Positions 1-9,444 are shown, counted from the stretch's first letter. The stretch: 41,110 nucleotides of DNA from Spirochaetota bacterium (GCA_012730035.1 JAAYBQ010000103.1:1-41110), one strand, 5' to 3'. Notes: generated by a model from the sequence alone, not told the origin. A program made the numbers and translations.

Positions 1-1962
1 AAGTTTCAGGATGCCACGATCGAGATTGACATACTGATTAAAAAATCGACCTCGCTGGCAAAGAACATGGCCGAATCTATCGGTGATATTGAGAACAGGA
101 TTAAGGGACTCGATGTTGAAAAGAGCAACCTGAAAAAGGTAGAGGAGGATATCAGGGTAATTTCGGCCGCAGCAAAGGATGTTAATAAGCAGATACAGTT
201 TATAGCCTCGGCCCGTGAGAATTTTGGCGACATGACCGGAAAACTTGCCTTCCTCTCTGAAAACATGGAGAACATGAACGAGCGGATGAACCAGATGTCC
301 GGCAGCTTCGAAGAGAAGCTCCGTGACAGATCAAGGGATATTTCGAATGAATTCTATGTTTTTTCCGAGAACATGAAGAATGACCTTGAGCGCAGGGAGA
401 CCGAACTTGCCCAGTCTTCAAGAGAACGCATGCTGCAGCTTTCAGAGGAGTTCTCAAAGTCTATGACCGAAATGGAGACCAGGTTTGCCGAATCTGGCGA
501 GCTGCTCCACGATAATTTCAGGATGAAGCTCAACCCGCTTATTAAAACTGTCGAGAAGGCCGAAAACCTTAACTCGCAGCTTAACAACCTGCGCGACACC
601 TTTGCAGGCATGGAGGCGACTTTCTTCGATGACTTCAGCAGGAAGTCGACCGAACTTGGCCAGAAACTCCGCACTGTCGAAACAAACATGGAGGAGTCCA
701 AGACAAAACTTGTCAGCTCCTTTGAATACGAGGTTGACCGGGTACGCACAGAGATCGATAACCTCAGCATACATGCCGTAACCAAGAAGGACGAGATTGT
801 TCAGGCTACCAGGCGTGAAGCCGAGATGATCAGGAAGAAGATGGACGAATTCGAGGATAAATTTATACAGCTCGAGAACAGGCTCGTTGAGACCGCTGAC
901 AGCAAGCTGAGCAGCATGGACTCTGAATACCAGGCAATCGACCTCAGGCTGAGCTCGATGCTCGGACGAATCAGGGATGACGAGCATCAGCTCGAAAAGC
1001 GACTGGGCGAAATAAAGAACGAGATAATAAGTTACGAACAGCACAACGACGTATTCGGCAAGGTCGATACACTTATCAAAACACTTGAAGAGGCAAAGAG
1101 GGAGTCGCGCGATCTTGAAAAGTTCATTGCCGATATTGAACAGATAAAGGAACTCAAGAAGAACGCTGAACGTGAGATACGCACCTTCATATCGAAAAAG
1201 GAGAAGCTTGCCGACATGGAAGGGGAGGTCAGGAACCTCATGGAGGTGAACGATCTTGTGATAAACAAGTCCGACAAGCTGCTTGAAAGCGTTTCAAGAA
1301 TTGACGCGGTTAATTCACGAATTGACGGACTCTCTGAAGCCTACAACGCGCTGGAGCGCAGAATCAACGAGCTCCATGAATACGAGGAGGTTATTACGCG
1401 CAACCTTGACTCTGTCAGCAAGTCTGATCTTGTAATCCAGTCAATAGACAGCAGAATTAAATCTTTTGAAAAGGTCATGGAACGTTCGGACAGAAGAGTC
1501 GACAAGATTACCAGCTCCCTCAAGCGTATAGAAGAGGAGACTCTGATCCTGAAGACAAAAGAGAGCGATATACACGAGCTCAAAGACAGGCTTAGCGAAC
1601 TTGACGGCCTTTCGGATCACATGGAGGAGCGGGTTAAGCAGATCCACGCCATGTTCCAGAAGATCGAAGCTGTCAGAAGGGAGATCGACAGCACTGACAA
1701 CAGGCTGCAGGAAATGTTCAGCCAGACCGACAGGAAGATGAAGGAGTTTTCGGATTTTATCCAGGCTGTTGACAATAACAATCCCATACTCAAGCAGGTC
1801 AAGGGTGACATCAAAAATATGCCGGGACGCAACCTTAACGATAACGTGGTAAAGACTGTGCGCGAACTTTCGGTAAAAGGATGGGATCCCGAGGCTATAT
1901 CAAAGAAACTGATGATCGATGAAAATTCGGTCAGGTTTATTATAAATACAACACTGCTTTAA
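1..1962 (+). CDS. SpiroCoco-type long coiled-coil protein (5' end outside window)
   Basis: The reading frame is open from base 1, so the first in-frame ATG (67) is internal and the gene begins upstream of the window. The visible 653 residues are almost entirely charged heptad coiled coil rich in Glu, Lys, Arg, Asp and Ser, with no membrane segment. The last ~35 residues change character: a GWDPEAISKKLMIDENSV stretch looks like a small helix-turn-helix-like cap rather than coil. Very long coiled-coil proteins of this build are characteristic of spirochaetes (SpiroCoco family) and are thought to be structural or cytoskeletal, but the function is not established. A 10-bp hairpin with a T-run follows the stop. 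The family call rests on composition and the tail motif; other giant coiled-coil families are possible. Confidence 0.75.
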   Translation, partial: KFQDATIEIDILIKKSTSLAKNMAESIGDIENRIKGLDVEKSNLKKVEEDIRVISAAAKDVNKQIQFIASARENFGDMTGKLAFLSENMENMNERMNQMSGSFEEKLRDRSRDISNEFYVFSENMKNDLERRETELAQSSRERMLQLSEEFSKSMTEMETRFAESGELLHDNFRMKLNPLIKTVEKAENLNSQLNNLRDTFAGMEATFFDDFSRKSTELGQKLRTVETNMEESKTKLVSSFEYEVDRVRTEIDNLSIHAVTKKDEIVQATRREAEMIRKKMDEFEDKFIQLENRLVETADSKLSSMDSEYQAIDLRLSSMLGRIRDDEHQLEKRLGEIKNEIISYEQHNDVFGKVDTLIKTLEEAKRESRDLEKFIADIEQIKELKKNAEREIRTFISKKEKLADMEGEVRNLMEVNDLVINKSDKLLESVSRIDAVNSRIDGLSEAYNALERRINELHEYEEVITRNLDSVSKSDLVIQSIDSRIKSFEKVMERSDRRVDKITSSLKRIEEETLILKTKESDIHELKDRLSELDGLSDHMEERVKQIHAMFQKIEAVRREIDSTDNRLQEMFSQTDRKMKEFSDFIQAVDNNNPILKQVKGDIKNMPGRNLNDNVVKTVRELSVKGWDPEAISKKLMIDENSVRFIINTTLL

Positions 1963-1995
1963 TTTTTTAGAGAGAAATCAGTTCTTATAGGTTAC

Positions 1996-2030
1996 ATGAA
2001 GGGAGGCTTACTGGTCTTCCTTCATTTTTT
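1996..2030 (+). terminator. Intrinsic terminator after the coiled-coil gene
   Basis: ATGAAGGGAG (1996-2005) can pair with CTTCCTTCAT (2016-2025) over 10 bp including one G-U pair, with a 10-nt loop, followed by five further T. It lies 34 bases past the stop and overlaps the 3' end of the convergent lipoprotein gene. Confidence 0.6.
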
Positions 2031-2547
2031 CCTGGACCGAGTTGAGTATCTGTTCATCGGAAAGTTTTTTCCGCAGCACCACACGGTAAATGATTTCAAA
2101 TTTTGTCGGTTCAACAACCTTTTTGGGGAACCTGAAGTTCCACCTCATTATATCGTCATTGATAAGACTGTCTATCTCTGTAAAGTTTGTGGGACGCTGT
2201 GACCTGATCTTGTTGATGGCGCCTGAATCGGGAAAGAGCCATACAGACACAACACCTATACGCACTTCATCGATCATGTCGTATTTTTCCATCTCTGCTA
2301 TCATGAATTTGTCGCCGCCATCGTCAGGAGCGCGCTCGATTGTTTTTTCGTTCTTAAGCTGAACAACTTTGTAGCCGTCTGATGATAGCAGCACCCTGAA
2401 AGTCTCAGTTCCCCTGTCCTCGGCGCGGAGAAATTCGTCGTTTTCCTTTTTAATGCTATCCCATGAATCTTTACCACCGGTTGTCTGGCACGAGAAGCAC
2501 AATGGAATTATTAAGAAAAGCGGTAATAAAAATGTTAATTTTTTCAT
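2008..2547 (-). CDS. Putative lipoprotein of unknown function
   Basis: This 179-aa protein has a lipoprotein signal peptide: MKK, a hydrophobic core, then the lipobox LCFSC with Cys at about residue 20. The mature part is hydrophilic and mixed alpha/beta in character, with no motif I recognise. The N-terminal third of the mature protein (SWDSIKKENDEFLRAEDRG) is charged and probably helical. It is a single gene, convergent with the coiled-coil gene and followed upstream by a ~530-base gene-free stretch that must hold its promoter. It is likely membrane-anchored by lipidation; nothing in the context indicates its job. Confidence 0.75.
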   Translation of the reverse strand: MKKLTFLLPLFLIIPLCFSCQTTGGKDSWDSIKKENDEFLRAEDRGTETFRVLLSSDGYKVVQLKNEKTIERAPDDGGDKFMIAEMEKYDMIDEVRIGVVSVWLFPDSGAINKIRSQRPTNFTEIDSLINDDIMRWNFRFPKKVVEPTKFEIIYRVVLRKKLSDEQILNSVQEKMKEDQ

Positions 2548-3080
2548 CGTGTTTTCCTGAAATATTTTTAAGCGGTATTTGTTGAATTGAAATACTTAAC
2601 ATTATACTATGACCAATTTAATCATTGCTGTTTATAAGGCAAGAAAAATGCATCTTTTTATCCACCCTCGGAAAGTTTCACTCCGCGTTTTAATCCATTA
2701 TTGGAGCTAAACAGGCCGGTTCAGCCGAGGTAAAGGCTCAAGCCATGAAAAGTACGCTCATTTTTGGCGAAAATCCATGTATAATGGTTCAACCTGAAAT
2801 GGCAGAACGTTACCCTGTTCAGCTATAAGTGAATAATCACGGTGATGGTTGCGCGTAACCTGAAAGCAAAGAGTTTCTGTTCAAAAAAGAAGACGAAGTT
2901 AATCATTGACAATTTAAACAGCTGTTTTAAGGGATATCTTGTGAGGCTGACCGCGACAGGGCGGGCAGTCCTAACATGCCGGATGCAGTACTTTTAATTC
3001 GTGAATCTGCCGGTGCTTAAACGCGGGTATCGCGAAGTGAGAATATTACAGTTCTGAATTAAATTTGAGAGGTGAGCATC
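2548..3080. other. Gene-free stretch of about 530 bases
   Basis: No convincing coding frame crosses this interval. It carries the leftward promoter region of the lipoprotein gene and the rightward promoter of the small membrane protein. Short imperfect hairpins occur: GGTTGCGCGTAACC near 2848, and a bulged stem pairing GGCTGACCGC with GCGGGCAGTCC near 2945-2971. A TTGACA lies at about 2906, but no good -10 box stands 16-18 bases from it. The GC-rich folded segment at 2940-3000 could be part of a small RNA or leader; I cannot match it to a known family. Confidence 0.4.
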
Positions 3081-3374
3081 ATGAGTTTTGTAATTCTGCT
3101 TTTTATCTTCGGAATGATCTATATCAGCCTGAAAAAATATACAGGCCTTTTTTCTGCAGCCTTCACTATATTCCTGCTTTTCGCCACAACCACAGTCTTT
3201 CTTGTTTACGGATTGTACATGCTTTCTGACGCGGATACTTTTATGGTAGTAAATACAAGAATAAACGCATTATCATTTTATCATTTCTGCATAGCGTGGT
3301 ATGTTGCAGATCTTTTTTGTGCATACAGGGTTGTAAGGATTTACAAAGAGTATGTCAGGGTGAACAGCAGGTAG
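3081..3374 (+). CDS. Small integral membrane protein, unknown
   Basis: A 97-aa protein with about three hydrophobic segments: residues 1-16, roughly 24-46, and a weaker one around 66-82 (FYHFCIAWYVADLFCAY), ending in a basic tail. I chose ATG 3081 because GAGAGGTGAG sits just upstream as ribosome binding site; a GTG at 3072 in the same frame overlaps that site and is less likely. The stop lies 3 bases from the 3' end of the convergent protease gene. No family recognised; it could be an inner-membrane accessory protein. Confidence 0.6.
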   Translation: MSFVILLFIFGMIYISLKKYTGLFSAAFTIFLLFATTTVFLVYGLYMLSDADTFMVVNTRINALSFYHFCIAWYVADLFCAYRVVRIYKEYVRVNSR

Positions 3375-3377
3375 AAA

Positions 3378-4331
3378 CTATACCAGGGTAACCGGAACCG
3401 GCACGAATGTAAGCACCATTATGATCATGCAGGCCCATCCCGTTATCTTCTCCGCTGTCGAGAGTTCTTCGCCCGGGCCATGAATGTACGGGTGGCCCAC
3501 CATAACCAGCAGCAGGATAATTATTACCCAGACTATCCAGCCCGGCCAGTAGAAGCTGAGGATAACAAGCGCGCAGAGAAAGGCCCATCCCGCGTAGCGC
3601 TGCTTTTCGCCTATTAGTGAATAGAGAATGTGCCCGCCATCAAGCTGGCCAACTGGCATCAGGTTAAGTGCGGTCAGCAGAAATCCGATCCACCCCGCGA
3701 ACCCCACCGGATGAAGAAACAGGTCGCTGCCCGGCGCAATGCCGCCGTGGATCTGCTGCACAATAAATGAAAAAAGCCATGACTCTCCGTATGAAAGAAA
3801 GACCCCCTCACCCGCAGGCGGGAGCGGCTGAACCTCTGAAAGGTAAATACCGGTTATAACCGCCGCAAGGCTCACCACGAATCCGGGTAAAGGCCCCATT
3901 GCGCCTATGTAGAAGAGGGCGCGCCTGTGCGGAATTGGTGACCTGGTCTTGATTACCGCGCCGAGCGTACCAACCGGTGAATCGCAGGGAAAGGGTATAA
4001 AAAACGGGAGCGTGGCATTAACGCCGAAACTTCGTGCCGCGAAGTAGTGGCCGAATTCATGCGCCGACAGTATGGCCATCAGCGTACATGAGTATGCGAG
4101 CCCGCTTAAAAAAATTTGCGTAATCGATCCGGACGTTTGGGACTGTGCCAGGGTTGTTGTAATGAATGTGGCTGCAAAGAGCAGTACGTTAATCCATACA
4201 CGGTCTCTGCGTGAACCGGTATAAACAAAATCTTCGGGGCGTACATGCGTCTGGCGTATACGTCCGGCAGGGCCGTAGTTGAGCCTGTTAAAGTATTCCC
4301 TGAAAAATATTTTAAGTCGCCGGGAGTTCAT
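3378..4331 (-). CDS. Site-2 protease family (M50) zinc metalloprotease
   Basis: This 317-aa polytopic membrane protein carries both halves of the M50 active site: HEFGH at residues 91-95 (two zinc His plus catalytic Glu) and NLMPVGQLDGGH with the third zinc ligand Asp231. Hydrophobic segments flank both motifs and fill residues 240-317. There is no PDZ domain between the motifs, unlike RseP, so it is closer to the compact group resembling archaeal and plant EGY-type S2P. Enzymes of this family cleave substrates inside the membrane, often to release regulators. It is the last gene of a leftward set, 4 bases after the propeller-like gene and behind the LysM lipoprotein gene, so an envelope role is likely. 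The substrate is unknown. Confidence 0.9.
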   Translation of the reverse strand: MNSRRLKIFFREYFNRLNYGPAGRIRQTHVRPEDFVYTGSRRDRVWINVLLFAATFITTTLAQSQTSGSITQIFLSGLAYSCTLMAILSAHEFGHYFAARSFGVNATLPFFIPFPCDSPVGTLGAVIKTRSPIPHRRALFYIGAMGPLPGFVVSLAAVITGIYLSEVQPLPPAGEGVFLSYGESWLFSFIVQQIHGGIAPGSDLFLHPVGFAGWIGFLLTALNLMPVGQLDGGHILYSLIGEKQRYAGWAFLCALVILSFYWPGWIVWVIIILLLVMVGHPYIHGPGEELSTAEKITGWACMIIMVLTFVPVPVTLV

Positions 4332-4335
4332 CGGG

Positions 4336-5526
4336 TCAGTCCATGGTTTTAATAAAGTTTTCGTATAGCCGGATCTTTTTTTCTATATAGGTTCGCGAGT
4401 AGTCGTTCTGCCATGAGCCACGGTCAGAGAGTGCAGACCTGTACAGGGTTATGAGAGTACCGGCATTTCTGCGCACCGCCAGCCTGTTTTTTTGCAGCAT
4501 GTTAAGGCTGGTCACGTAGAGTGTGCCGCGGTAGATGGATGTGAACTTGCGTCCGTCCGGTGAAAAATAGGTCTCTTCACCTTCAAGGCCGGTATCCCTG
4601 CGTTTAAGGTTGCTGCCCGAAAAGAATACGATCATCTGGTTGTCAAGGCAGGTTAGCATGCCGGCCTCGCGCGAAAAGTTTATGTCCGGGTTGAGTGTGC
4701 CGGTAAGTATCGCGGATTTTTTACGCGCTGATGAATCGTAGACATTTACAGAGTATTCACCAGCGCTGCCGCCGCTGTAGGCAAACATTGAATTGCTTAT
4801 CCAGCAGAGGTCAGCGGGTGATACTATTCCCGGAATGTCCGATGACGATGAACCGGACAGCAGCCTGGCGCTGTACAATCCGCCCCTTCCCGTAACAAGC
4901 AGGCTTCTCTTTCTGTCGGGCGATATGAAAGAGAGTACGGGCTCACCGTTCGCGAGGCTGCTGTAGCTGGAGGCTGGAACCATTATCTCTTTAACGTCGC
5001 CCAGGGGATTCATGCGCGCAAGTCCGTTCCTTCGATGAATCAGTATTGAGTCGCTGCCGGGAATGATTGTGTAATCAAGAAAAAAATATGGCGATGATTG
5101 TTTTACTGCGGGCCTGCCGCGAAGGCTGATGAACCATATTACGGCGGATGGCCCTGATGATGCGTACTCCAGTGTTTTAACAACCAGCGTGTCCCCCGAC
5201 GAGTTCAGGGATGAGGAGGTTACCGTGCCGCCGAACCTGGCCAGTTCAGATTTTTTGCCCGATGACCTGTCGTAGGACATGGCTATGTTGATGGAATTGT
5301 ATTCCCTGATGTAAATAATTGTTCTGCCGTCAGCCCATTCTGCGTAGATTGTTCTTGTGTCTACTGCCAGCGAAGATATCGCGGAGTAGGTTTTCTCTTT
5401 GCACTGAGTAAGCCTGGAGTAAAGAGTATCGGCCGGATTAATGTACATGCGGTCTAAATCAATGTCCCTCGGTGAAAGAGGGACATTGGCAAGCAGAAGA
5501 GCTGTAACAAGCAGAATCTTTTTCAT
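4336..5526 (-). CDS. Secreted protein, probable beta-propeller, unknown function
   Basis: This 396-aa protein starts with a signal peptide (MKKILLVTALLLANVPLS) without a lipobox Cys. The mature protein is rich in Ser, Gly and aromatic residues and shows repeated strand-like blades, such as SPDGRKFTSIYRG, SPDRKRSLLVTGRGG and NSSGDTLVVKTLE. These resemble WD40-like/TolB-type propeller blades that read SPDG followed by strands. Its start directly follows the LysM lipoprotein stop and it ends 4 bases before the protease gene, so the three are probably one transcript. It is likely periplasmic or exported. The propeller assignment is inferred from the blade-like pattern only; no catalytic motif was seen. 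Confidence 0.65.
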   Translation of the reverse strand: MKKILLVTALLLANVPLSPRDIDLDRMYINPADTLYSRLTQCKEKTYSAISSLAVDTRTIYAEWADGRTIIYIREYNSINIAMSYDRSSGKKSELARFGGTVTSSSLNSSGDTLVVKTLEYASSGPSAVIWFISLRGRPAVKQSSPYFFLDYTIIPGSDSILIHRRNGLARMNPLGDVKEIMVPASSYSSLANGEPVLSFISPDRKRSLLVTGRGGLYSARLLSGSSSSDIPGIVSPADLCWISNSMFAYSGGSAGEYSVNVYDSSARKKSAILTGTLNPDINFSREAGMLTCLDNQMIVFFSGSNLKRRDTGLEGEETYFSPDGRKFTSIYRGTLYVTSLNMLQKNRLAVRRNAGTLITLYRSALSDRGSWQNDYSRTYIEKKIRLYENFIKTMD

Positions 5527-7047
5527 CTATTTTGAAGCACCGTCAGCGCTTTCAGATTTTTCTCTGCGGATCATATCATTTAGTTCCTTTTTACCCGGCT
5601 TTTTTTCAGGCCTGGGCGGGATTCTGAATTTCTGTCCCGGGAAGATCAGGTCAGGATTTTTTATCTGGTCTCTGTTCGCGACGAAAATAAGAGGCCAGAG
5701 TGATGCGTCATCGTAAACCTTCTGTGAAATCCTCCAGAGACAGTCCGTATCCTTTTTTCTCCATTGTACAATGTAGAAATCTCCCTTTGTTTCCTGCGTA
5801 CCCTGATCGGCAACGGATGTCTGCGATGTATCAGATGTGTCAGATGTTCCGTCAGCAACTTTAACATCCAGGGCAGCTTCACTTTCGAGCGCGCTCATTA
5901 CAGCGGCAATTATGGTCTCTGCCTCGTCAGCCCTGGCCATTGCATCATTATAGTTTCCCGATGAAGAGAGGTTTTTCGCCTGGCGTATAAGCGCCTCTGC
6001 GCTGCCCAGGTTTTCGCTGTATTTTGCGCCGCTGTCTTTCTGCTTCGCGGCAGCGAGCATCTTTTCGGCGTTCGCGATGGCTTCGTCTGCGGCACCCTTT
6101 TTAAGCTTGCCCTCTGTCCGGGCTATAAGGTCCTTCGCGTTCCTTATTCGCGTTTCAGCGCTGTTGATGTTATTCTGGCCAAGCGCGGTTTCGGCCCCTT
6201 TAAGTTCGAGCATGGCATTGTCATGGTCGGTCGCCACTGATGCGCTGTTTTTATCTTTTTTAATGGTGTCAAGCTGTGAACGCAGAGTTGCGATCTCCGC
6301 TGCGAGTTTTTGTTTTTTGATCGCGCTCTCTGCTTTGCCAAGAGCTGCCTTTGCCTTGTCAAGTTCGGAATATGCCGTGCGGAAATCGCGCGAGTCCCTG
6401 GCGTCCTTTGCCATGGTCAGTGCCGATGCTGCCGCCCTTAGATCATCAGATGCGGCACCGGCCATCTTATCGTTTTTAAGTGCCAGGTGTTTTTCACCCG
6501 CTGATGAGAGTTCCCTGTCAAGGGTGTAGGAATTGCCGAGCGAATCATCACAGGCTGCACCTGCAATGGCAGTGGCCTCGTCTGCCAGTGACGCAGCCCT
6601 GCGGTATTCCCCCGCATCAAGAGCGGTTTTGGCCTCTGAGATTAATTCCCCTGAACTTTTCAGTTTTGCAGGTGAAAATTTTTCGGCATAAAGTTTTTCA
6701 GCCTCGCTGTACTTTTCTTCAGCGGCAGAGATTTTTTCGCCGGCAAAGAAAGGAAGCGATCTGTTTTCGGCAAGTTTTGCAGCATCGATCGCGTCGAGTG
6801 CCGATTTCTTTGCGGCATCAGCCTCCTCTTTGATTATTTCATCGTGAGCCTGCCGCACAAGGGCTTCAGCCTTGCCGAACTCATCGGGGCTGTGCCTGTC
6901 TGCGTTAACATCTTTTGCGGACTGGATTGCGGCCCTTGCGTCCGTAAGTTCCTGTACCGGCACTTCAACCTGGCATGCGAAAAAAAGCAGCGCAGCAACC
7001 GGAAGTGCAAGGTGTTTTCTGTTTATGAATGCCAAGATCTTTTTCAT
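5527..7047 (-). CDS. LysM-domain lipoprotein with DUF4398-like helical repeats
   Basis: This 506-aa lipoprotein has a signal ending in the lipobox LLFFAC (Cys ~25). Residues ~30-400 are Ala/Lys/Glu-rich helical repeats of the type 'A..A...I..A...ADAAKKSALDAIDAA', matching DUF4398-like periplasmic helical domains. Near residues 430-475 is one LysM domain, recognised from CLWRISQKVYDDASLWPLIF through IKNPDLIFPGQKFRIP, the usual peptidoglycan-binding fold. A charged tail follows. The likely role is a lipid-anchored spacer that contacts peptidoglycan. It is the first gene of the leftward envelope operon, and the next gene's start follows its stop directly. Confidence 0.85.
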   Translation of the reverse strand: MKKILAFINRKHLALPVAALLFFACQVEVPVQELTDARAAIQSAKDVNADRHSPDEFGKAEALVRQAHDEIIKEEADAAKKSALDAIDAAKLAENRSLPFFAGEKISAAEEKYSEAEKLYAEKFSPAKLKSSGELISEAKTALDAGEYRRAASLADEATAIAGAACDDSLGNSYTLDRELSSAGEKHLALKNDKMAGAASDDLRAAASALTMAKDARDSRDFRTAYSELDKAKAALGKAESAIKKQKLAAEIATLRSQLDTIKKDKNSASVATDHDNAMLELKGAETALGQNNINSAETRIRNAKDLIARTEGKLKKGAADEAIANAEKMLAAAKQKDSGAKYSENLGSAEALIRQAKNLSSSGNYNDAMARADEAETIIAAVMSALESEAALDVKVADGTSDTSDTSQTSVADQGTQETKGDFYIVQWRKKDTDCLWRISQKVYDDASLWPLIFVANRDQIKNPDLIFPGQKFRIPPRPEKKPGKKELNDMIRREKSESADGASK

Positions 7048-7278
7048 GGGATACTCCTATGCTGAAAATTATAATGTACGGGTCTGTTCGCGAAAAGGCT
7101 TTTGCGGGGCCTGGTTAAGGGCGCCCCGTAATCCGCATTGACCCTGCAAATCCTGTGAATAATAATATATGCAATTAAACATGCAGTTATCTCTCCCCGT
7201 GTCAATTTCTTTTATTGAATTTACTTCTGTATATGGAGGAAAAAGGGGAAAGCTTTATGTCATATTAACATAAGGTTT

Positions 7279-7884
7279 TCAACGTATCTTCAGCACCCTC
7301 TGCTCCATGAACTGAAAGAGGCTGCCGACCATCAGCTTCATGTTCGCGATAATCTCGCTCCCCTTCTGATGCTCCGCGGTGTCGCTCACAATCTTCCAGA
7401 GGCAGCCCTTAACTTTGTGCGTGCGGCATGCCTGTATAAATCCGGCACCCTCCATGTCCACAAGCTCAGCGGCACGGCCCACTGTTTCCCTTTCGCCGCG
7501 TGAAATGACAGGCCTGTCGAGCGTGGCAAGCGATGCCATGCTGAAGCCTTCAAGCATGGCAGGAGTAATTTTACGGATTTGACCCTTCATAAGCCTGGGC
7601 CTGTCCCAGTCAATAATCTCGTTTATGTGGTAGATTGAACCGGCGTTGATCCCTTCGCGCAGCGCCCCTGCAGCGCCCGCATTATGCAGCAGCGGAATAC
7701 TTTTTTCACGGATAAGATGTGCCGCTGCCAGGGCCGCGTTCACCTTGCCTATGCCGGAAACCACAAGTGCAATGTCACCGGCTGTGTAAACGGGGAAGGG
7801 TTCGCGCGCGGTAAGTTCCATCGACAGGCCTTCAATAAAGGGTTCTGCCTCGAGCATGGTTGCAATTACAATACCTGAATGCAT
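7279..7884 (-). CDS. MTA/SAH nucleosidase-like or futalosine hydrolase-like nucleoside hydrolase
   Basis: This 201-aa protein belongs to the purine nucleoside phosphorylase/nucleosidase (PNP_UDP_1) fold. It has the N-terminal VIATMLEAEPF segment, VSGIGKVNAA (phosphate/ribose loop), AGAAGAL, VDMEGAGF with the substrate-binding Met-Glu pair, and a C-terminal SDTAEH carrying the catalytic Asp. It is shorter than typical MTA/SAH nucleosidase (~230 aa). The exact substrate (methylthioadenosine, S-adenosylhomocysteine, futalosine or another) cannot be told from these motifs. An AAGAGGAGGAACAG ribosome binding site precedes ATG 7884. It is monocistronic, with about 120 bases before the divergent surface-protein operon. 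Confidence 0.8.
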   Translation of the reverse strand: MHSGIVIATMLEAEPFIEGLSMELTAREPFPVYTAGDIALVVSGIGKVNAALAAAHLIREKSIPLLHNAGAAGALREGINAGSIYHINEIIDWDRPRLMKGQIRKITPAMLEGFSMASLATLDRPVISRGERETVGRAAELVDMEGAGFIQACRTHKVKGCLWKIVSDTAEHQKGSEIIANMKLMVGSLFQFMEQRVLKIR

Positions 7885-8006
7885 CTGTTCCTCCTCTTTT
7901 AAGGGTGGCGCACGGGAGCCCTGCGGTCAATAAAAAAAGCCTGTTTTATTCTTAACCACGCCGGTGCATTAATCTATAAATTTTAAAATCTTGAAAGGGT
8001 AGACAC

Positions 8007-9434
8007 GTGCATAAAGATATATTCAAAATAATACTTGCCGCAGGGTTTCTATGCGCCCTGATTAACACCCCCCTCTATGCCGAATTCGTCTTTCTTAAGG
8101 ACGGCACTATCATTGAAGGTACCATCACAGGGGACGCGGCGGATTCCATTACAATCTACACAAAAGAGAAGCAGACTAAAAAGGTTTACCGCTCGCAGAT
8201 AATGCGCGTACTCTACACCGAGTTCAAAATGAGCAGGGTCTACATACAGAAGCGTGACGGACAGGGCTTTGCCGCCTACCTGGTTGACGAGGACCGAACA
8301 ACCTACACATTCCGGAAGGAACTGTACAAGCCTGAAGAGTTCACGGTTAAGCGCGAAGAGGTTCTCTTCATGGCCGAGAAGAATCCCTCGGGACTTAAGG
8401 GCGAGCCCGGAACCACAAGCGTTGAGCTGGCCTGGCTGCCGCCCTACGACGCTGTAAAAAAATACAACATATACATGTCGCAGAAGAAGGGTACGGGTTA
8501 TGTGCTTGCTCAGAGCAGCGGCGGCAAGTCGGCAACGGTGAAGGATCTTAAGAGCAACACAACATATTACTTTTTAGTAAAGAGCGTTGATGCTGACGGG
8601 TACGAGTCCGGGCCGAGTAATGAGCTGAGTGTATTAACATTAAACCGTCCCCCTGAAAAATTTCTGATCACCAGGGTTGAGAAGCTTTCAAAGGGCGGGT
8701 ACACTTTCGAGTGGAATGAAGCATCAGATCCCGACGGCAAAGTTTCAGGTTACAGGATCTACCGCAGGAAGAGCGGAAAGATGGAATTAATTTCAGAGAC
8801 AAAAAAGAGAAGCTTCACTGTTCCGCGCAGTGAAGAGATCGGTGATATTTACATTACTGCATTTGACGAACTGAAGGCGGAATCGGGTATAGTAAAAGTT
8901 TACGACCCCTATATTCCTGAAATGATCGTGAGCGCAAACCCCGCGTTTCTTTTAACAACGGGCAAACTTAAAGATATATTCTCTTTTGGATTCGGCGTAA
9001 CCTTTAAACTGGAAGTTTCAAATTACATTCTGTCCAGGCTTGAACTGGCGCCCGAACTCTCTGTGTATTACCTTATGGCTGAAGATGACTTTAACACGCC
9101 CGAGAGCAGCCTGGATTTTATGATGCTGGTGCCGCTTATGTTCAATGCGGGATACGCGTTTTACCCCTTCAGTGAACTTGCTGTTATTCCATACGCTTCA
9201 GCAGGGGTCATGGCTGTTTATTACGATTACAACTACTTTGATATCCCTGCCTCAGAGGATACTAACAGGAACGAACTGGTTTTTGACCCTGCCGCAGGCG
9301 TCGGCATCAGTTTAAGGTACGGCGTGTCTGAAAATATTTCGCTTAACCTTGGTATAGGGTACAGTATGTTTTTTGAAGAGGATGAAAATTTAGGTTTCAT
9401 GACAGTATCTTTTGGCGCGGGTATGAATTTCTGA
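8007..9434 (+). CDS. Fibronectin type III domain protein with C-terminal outer-membrane-barrel-like region
   Basis: This 475-aa exported protein uses a GTG start at 8007 with GAAAGGG 7 bases upstream. After the signal peptide (cleavage near LYAEF) comes a beta-rich region starting FVFLKDGTIIEGTITG, which resembles small SH3-like 'DGTxxEGxI' domains of spirochaete envelope proteins. Residues ~130-210 form a fibronectin type III domain (SVELAWLPPYD, YNIYMS, NTTYYFLVKSVDADGYES), with a second, weaker FN3-like unit following (FEWNEASDPDGKVSGYRIYRR). The last ~160 residues alternate hydrophobic and polar residues and end in Phe, as outer-membrane barrels do. It is the first gene of a three-gene operon of surface proteins; the next start is 11 bases away. 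Confidence 0.75.
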   Translation: MHKDIFKIILAAGFLCALINTPLYAEFVFLKDGTIIEGTITGDAADSITIYTKEKQTKKVYRSQIMRVLYTEFKMSRVYIQKRDGQGFAAYLVDEDRTTYTFRKELYKPEEFTVKREEVLFMAEKNPSGLKGEPGTTSVELAWLPPYDAVKKYNIYMSQKKGTGYVLAQSSGGKSATVKDLKSNTTYYFLVKSVDADGYESGPSNELSVLTLNRPPEKFLITRVEKLSKGGYTFEWNEASDPDGKVSGYRIYRRKSGKMELISETKKRSFTVPRSEEIGDIYITAFDELKAESGIVKVYDPYIPEMIVSANPAFLLTTGKLKDIFSFGFGVTFKLEVSNYILSRLELAPELSVYYLMAEDDFNTPESSLDFMMLVPLMFNAGYAFYPFSELAVIPYASAGVMAVYYDYNYFDIPASEDTNRNELVFDPAAGVGISLRYGVSENISLNLGIGYSMFFEEDENLGFMTVSFGAGMNF

Positions 9435-9444
9435 AGGTGAGTAT

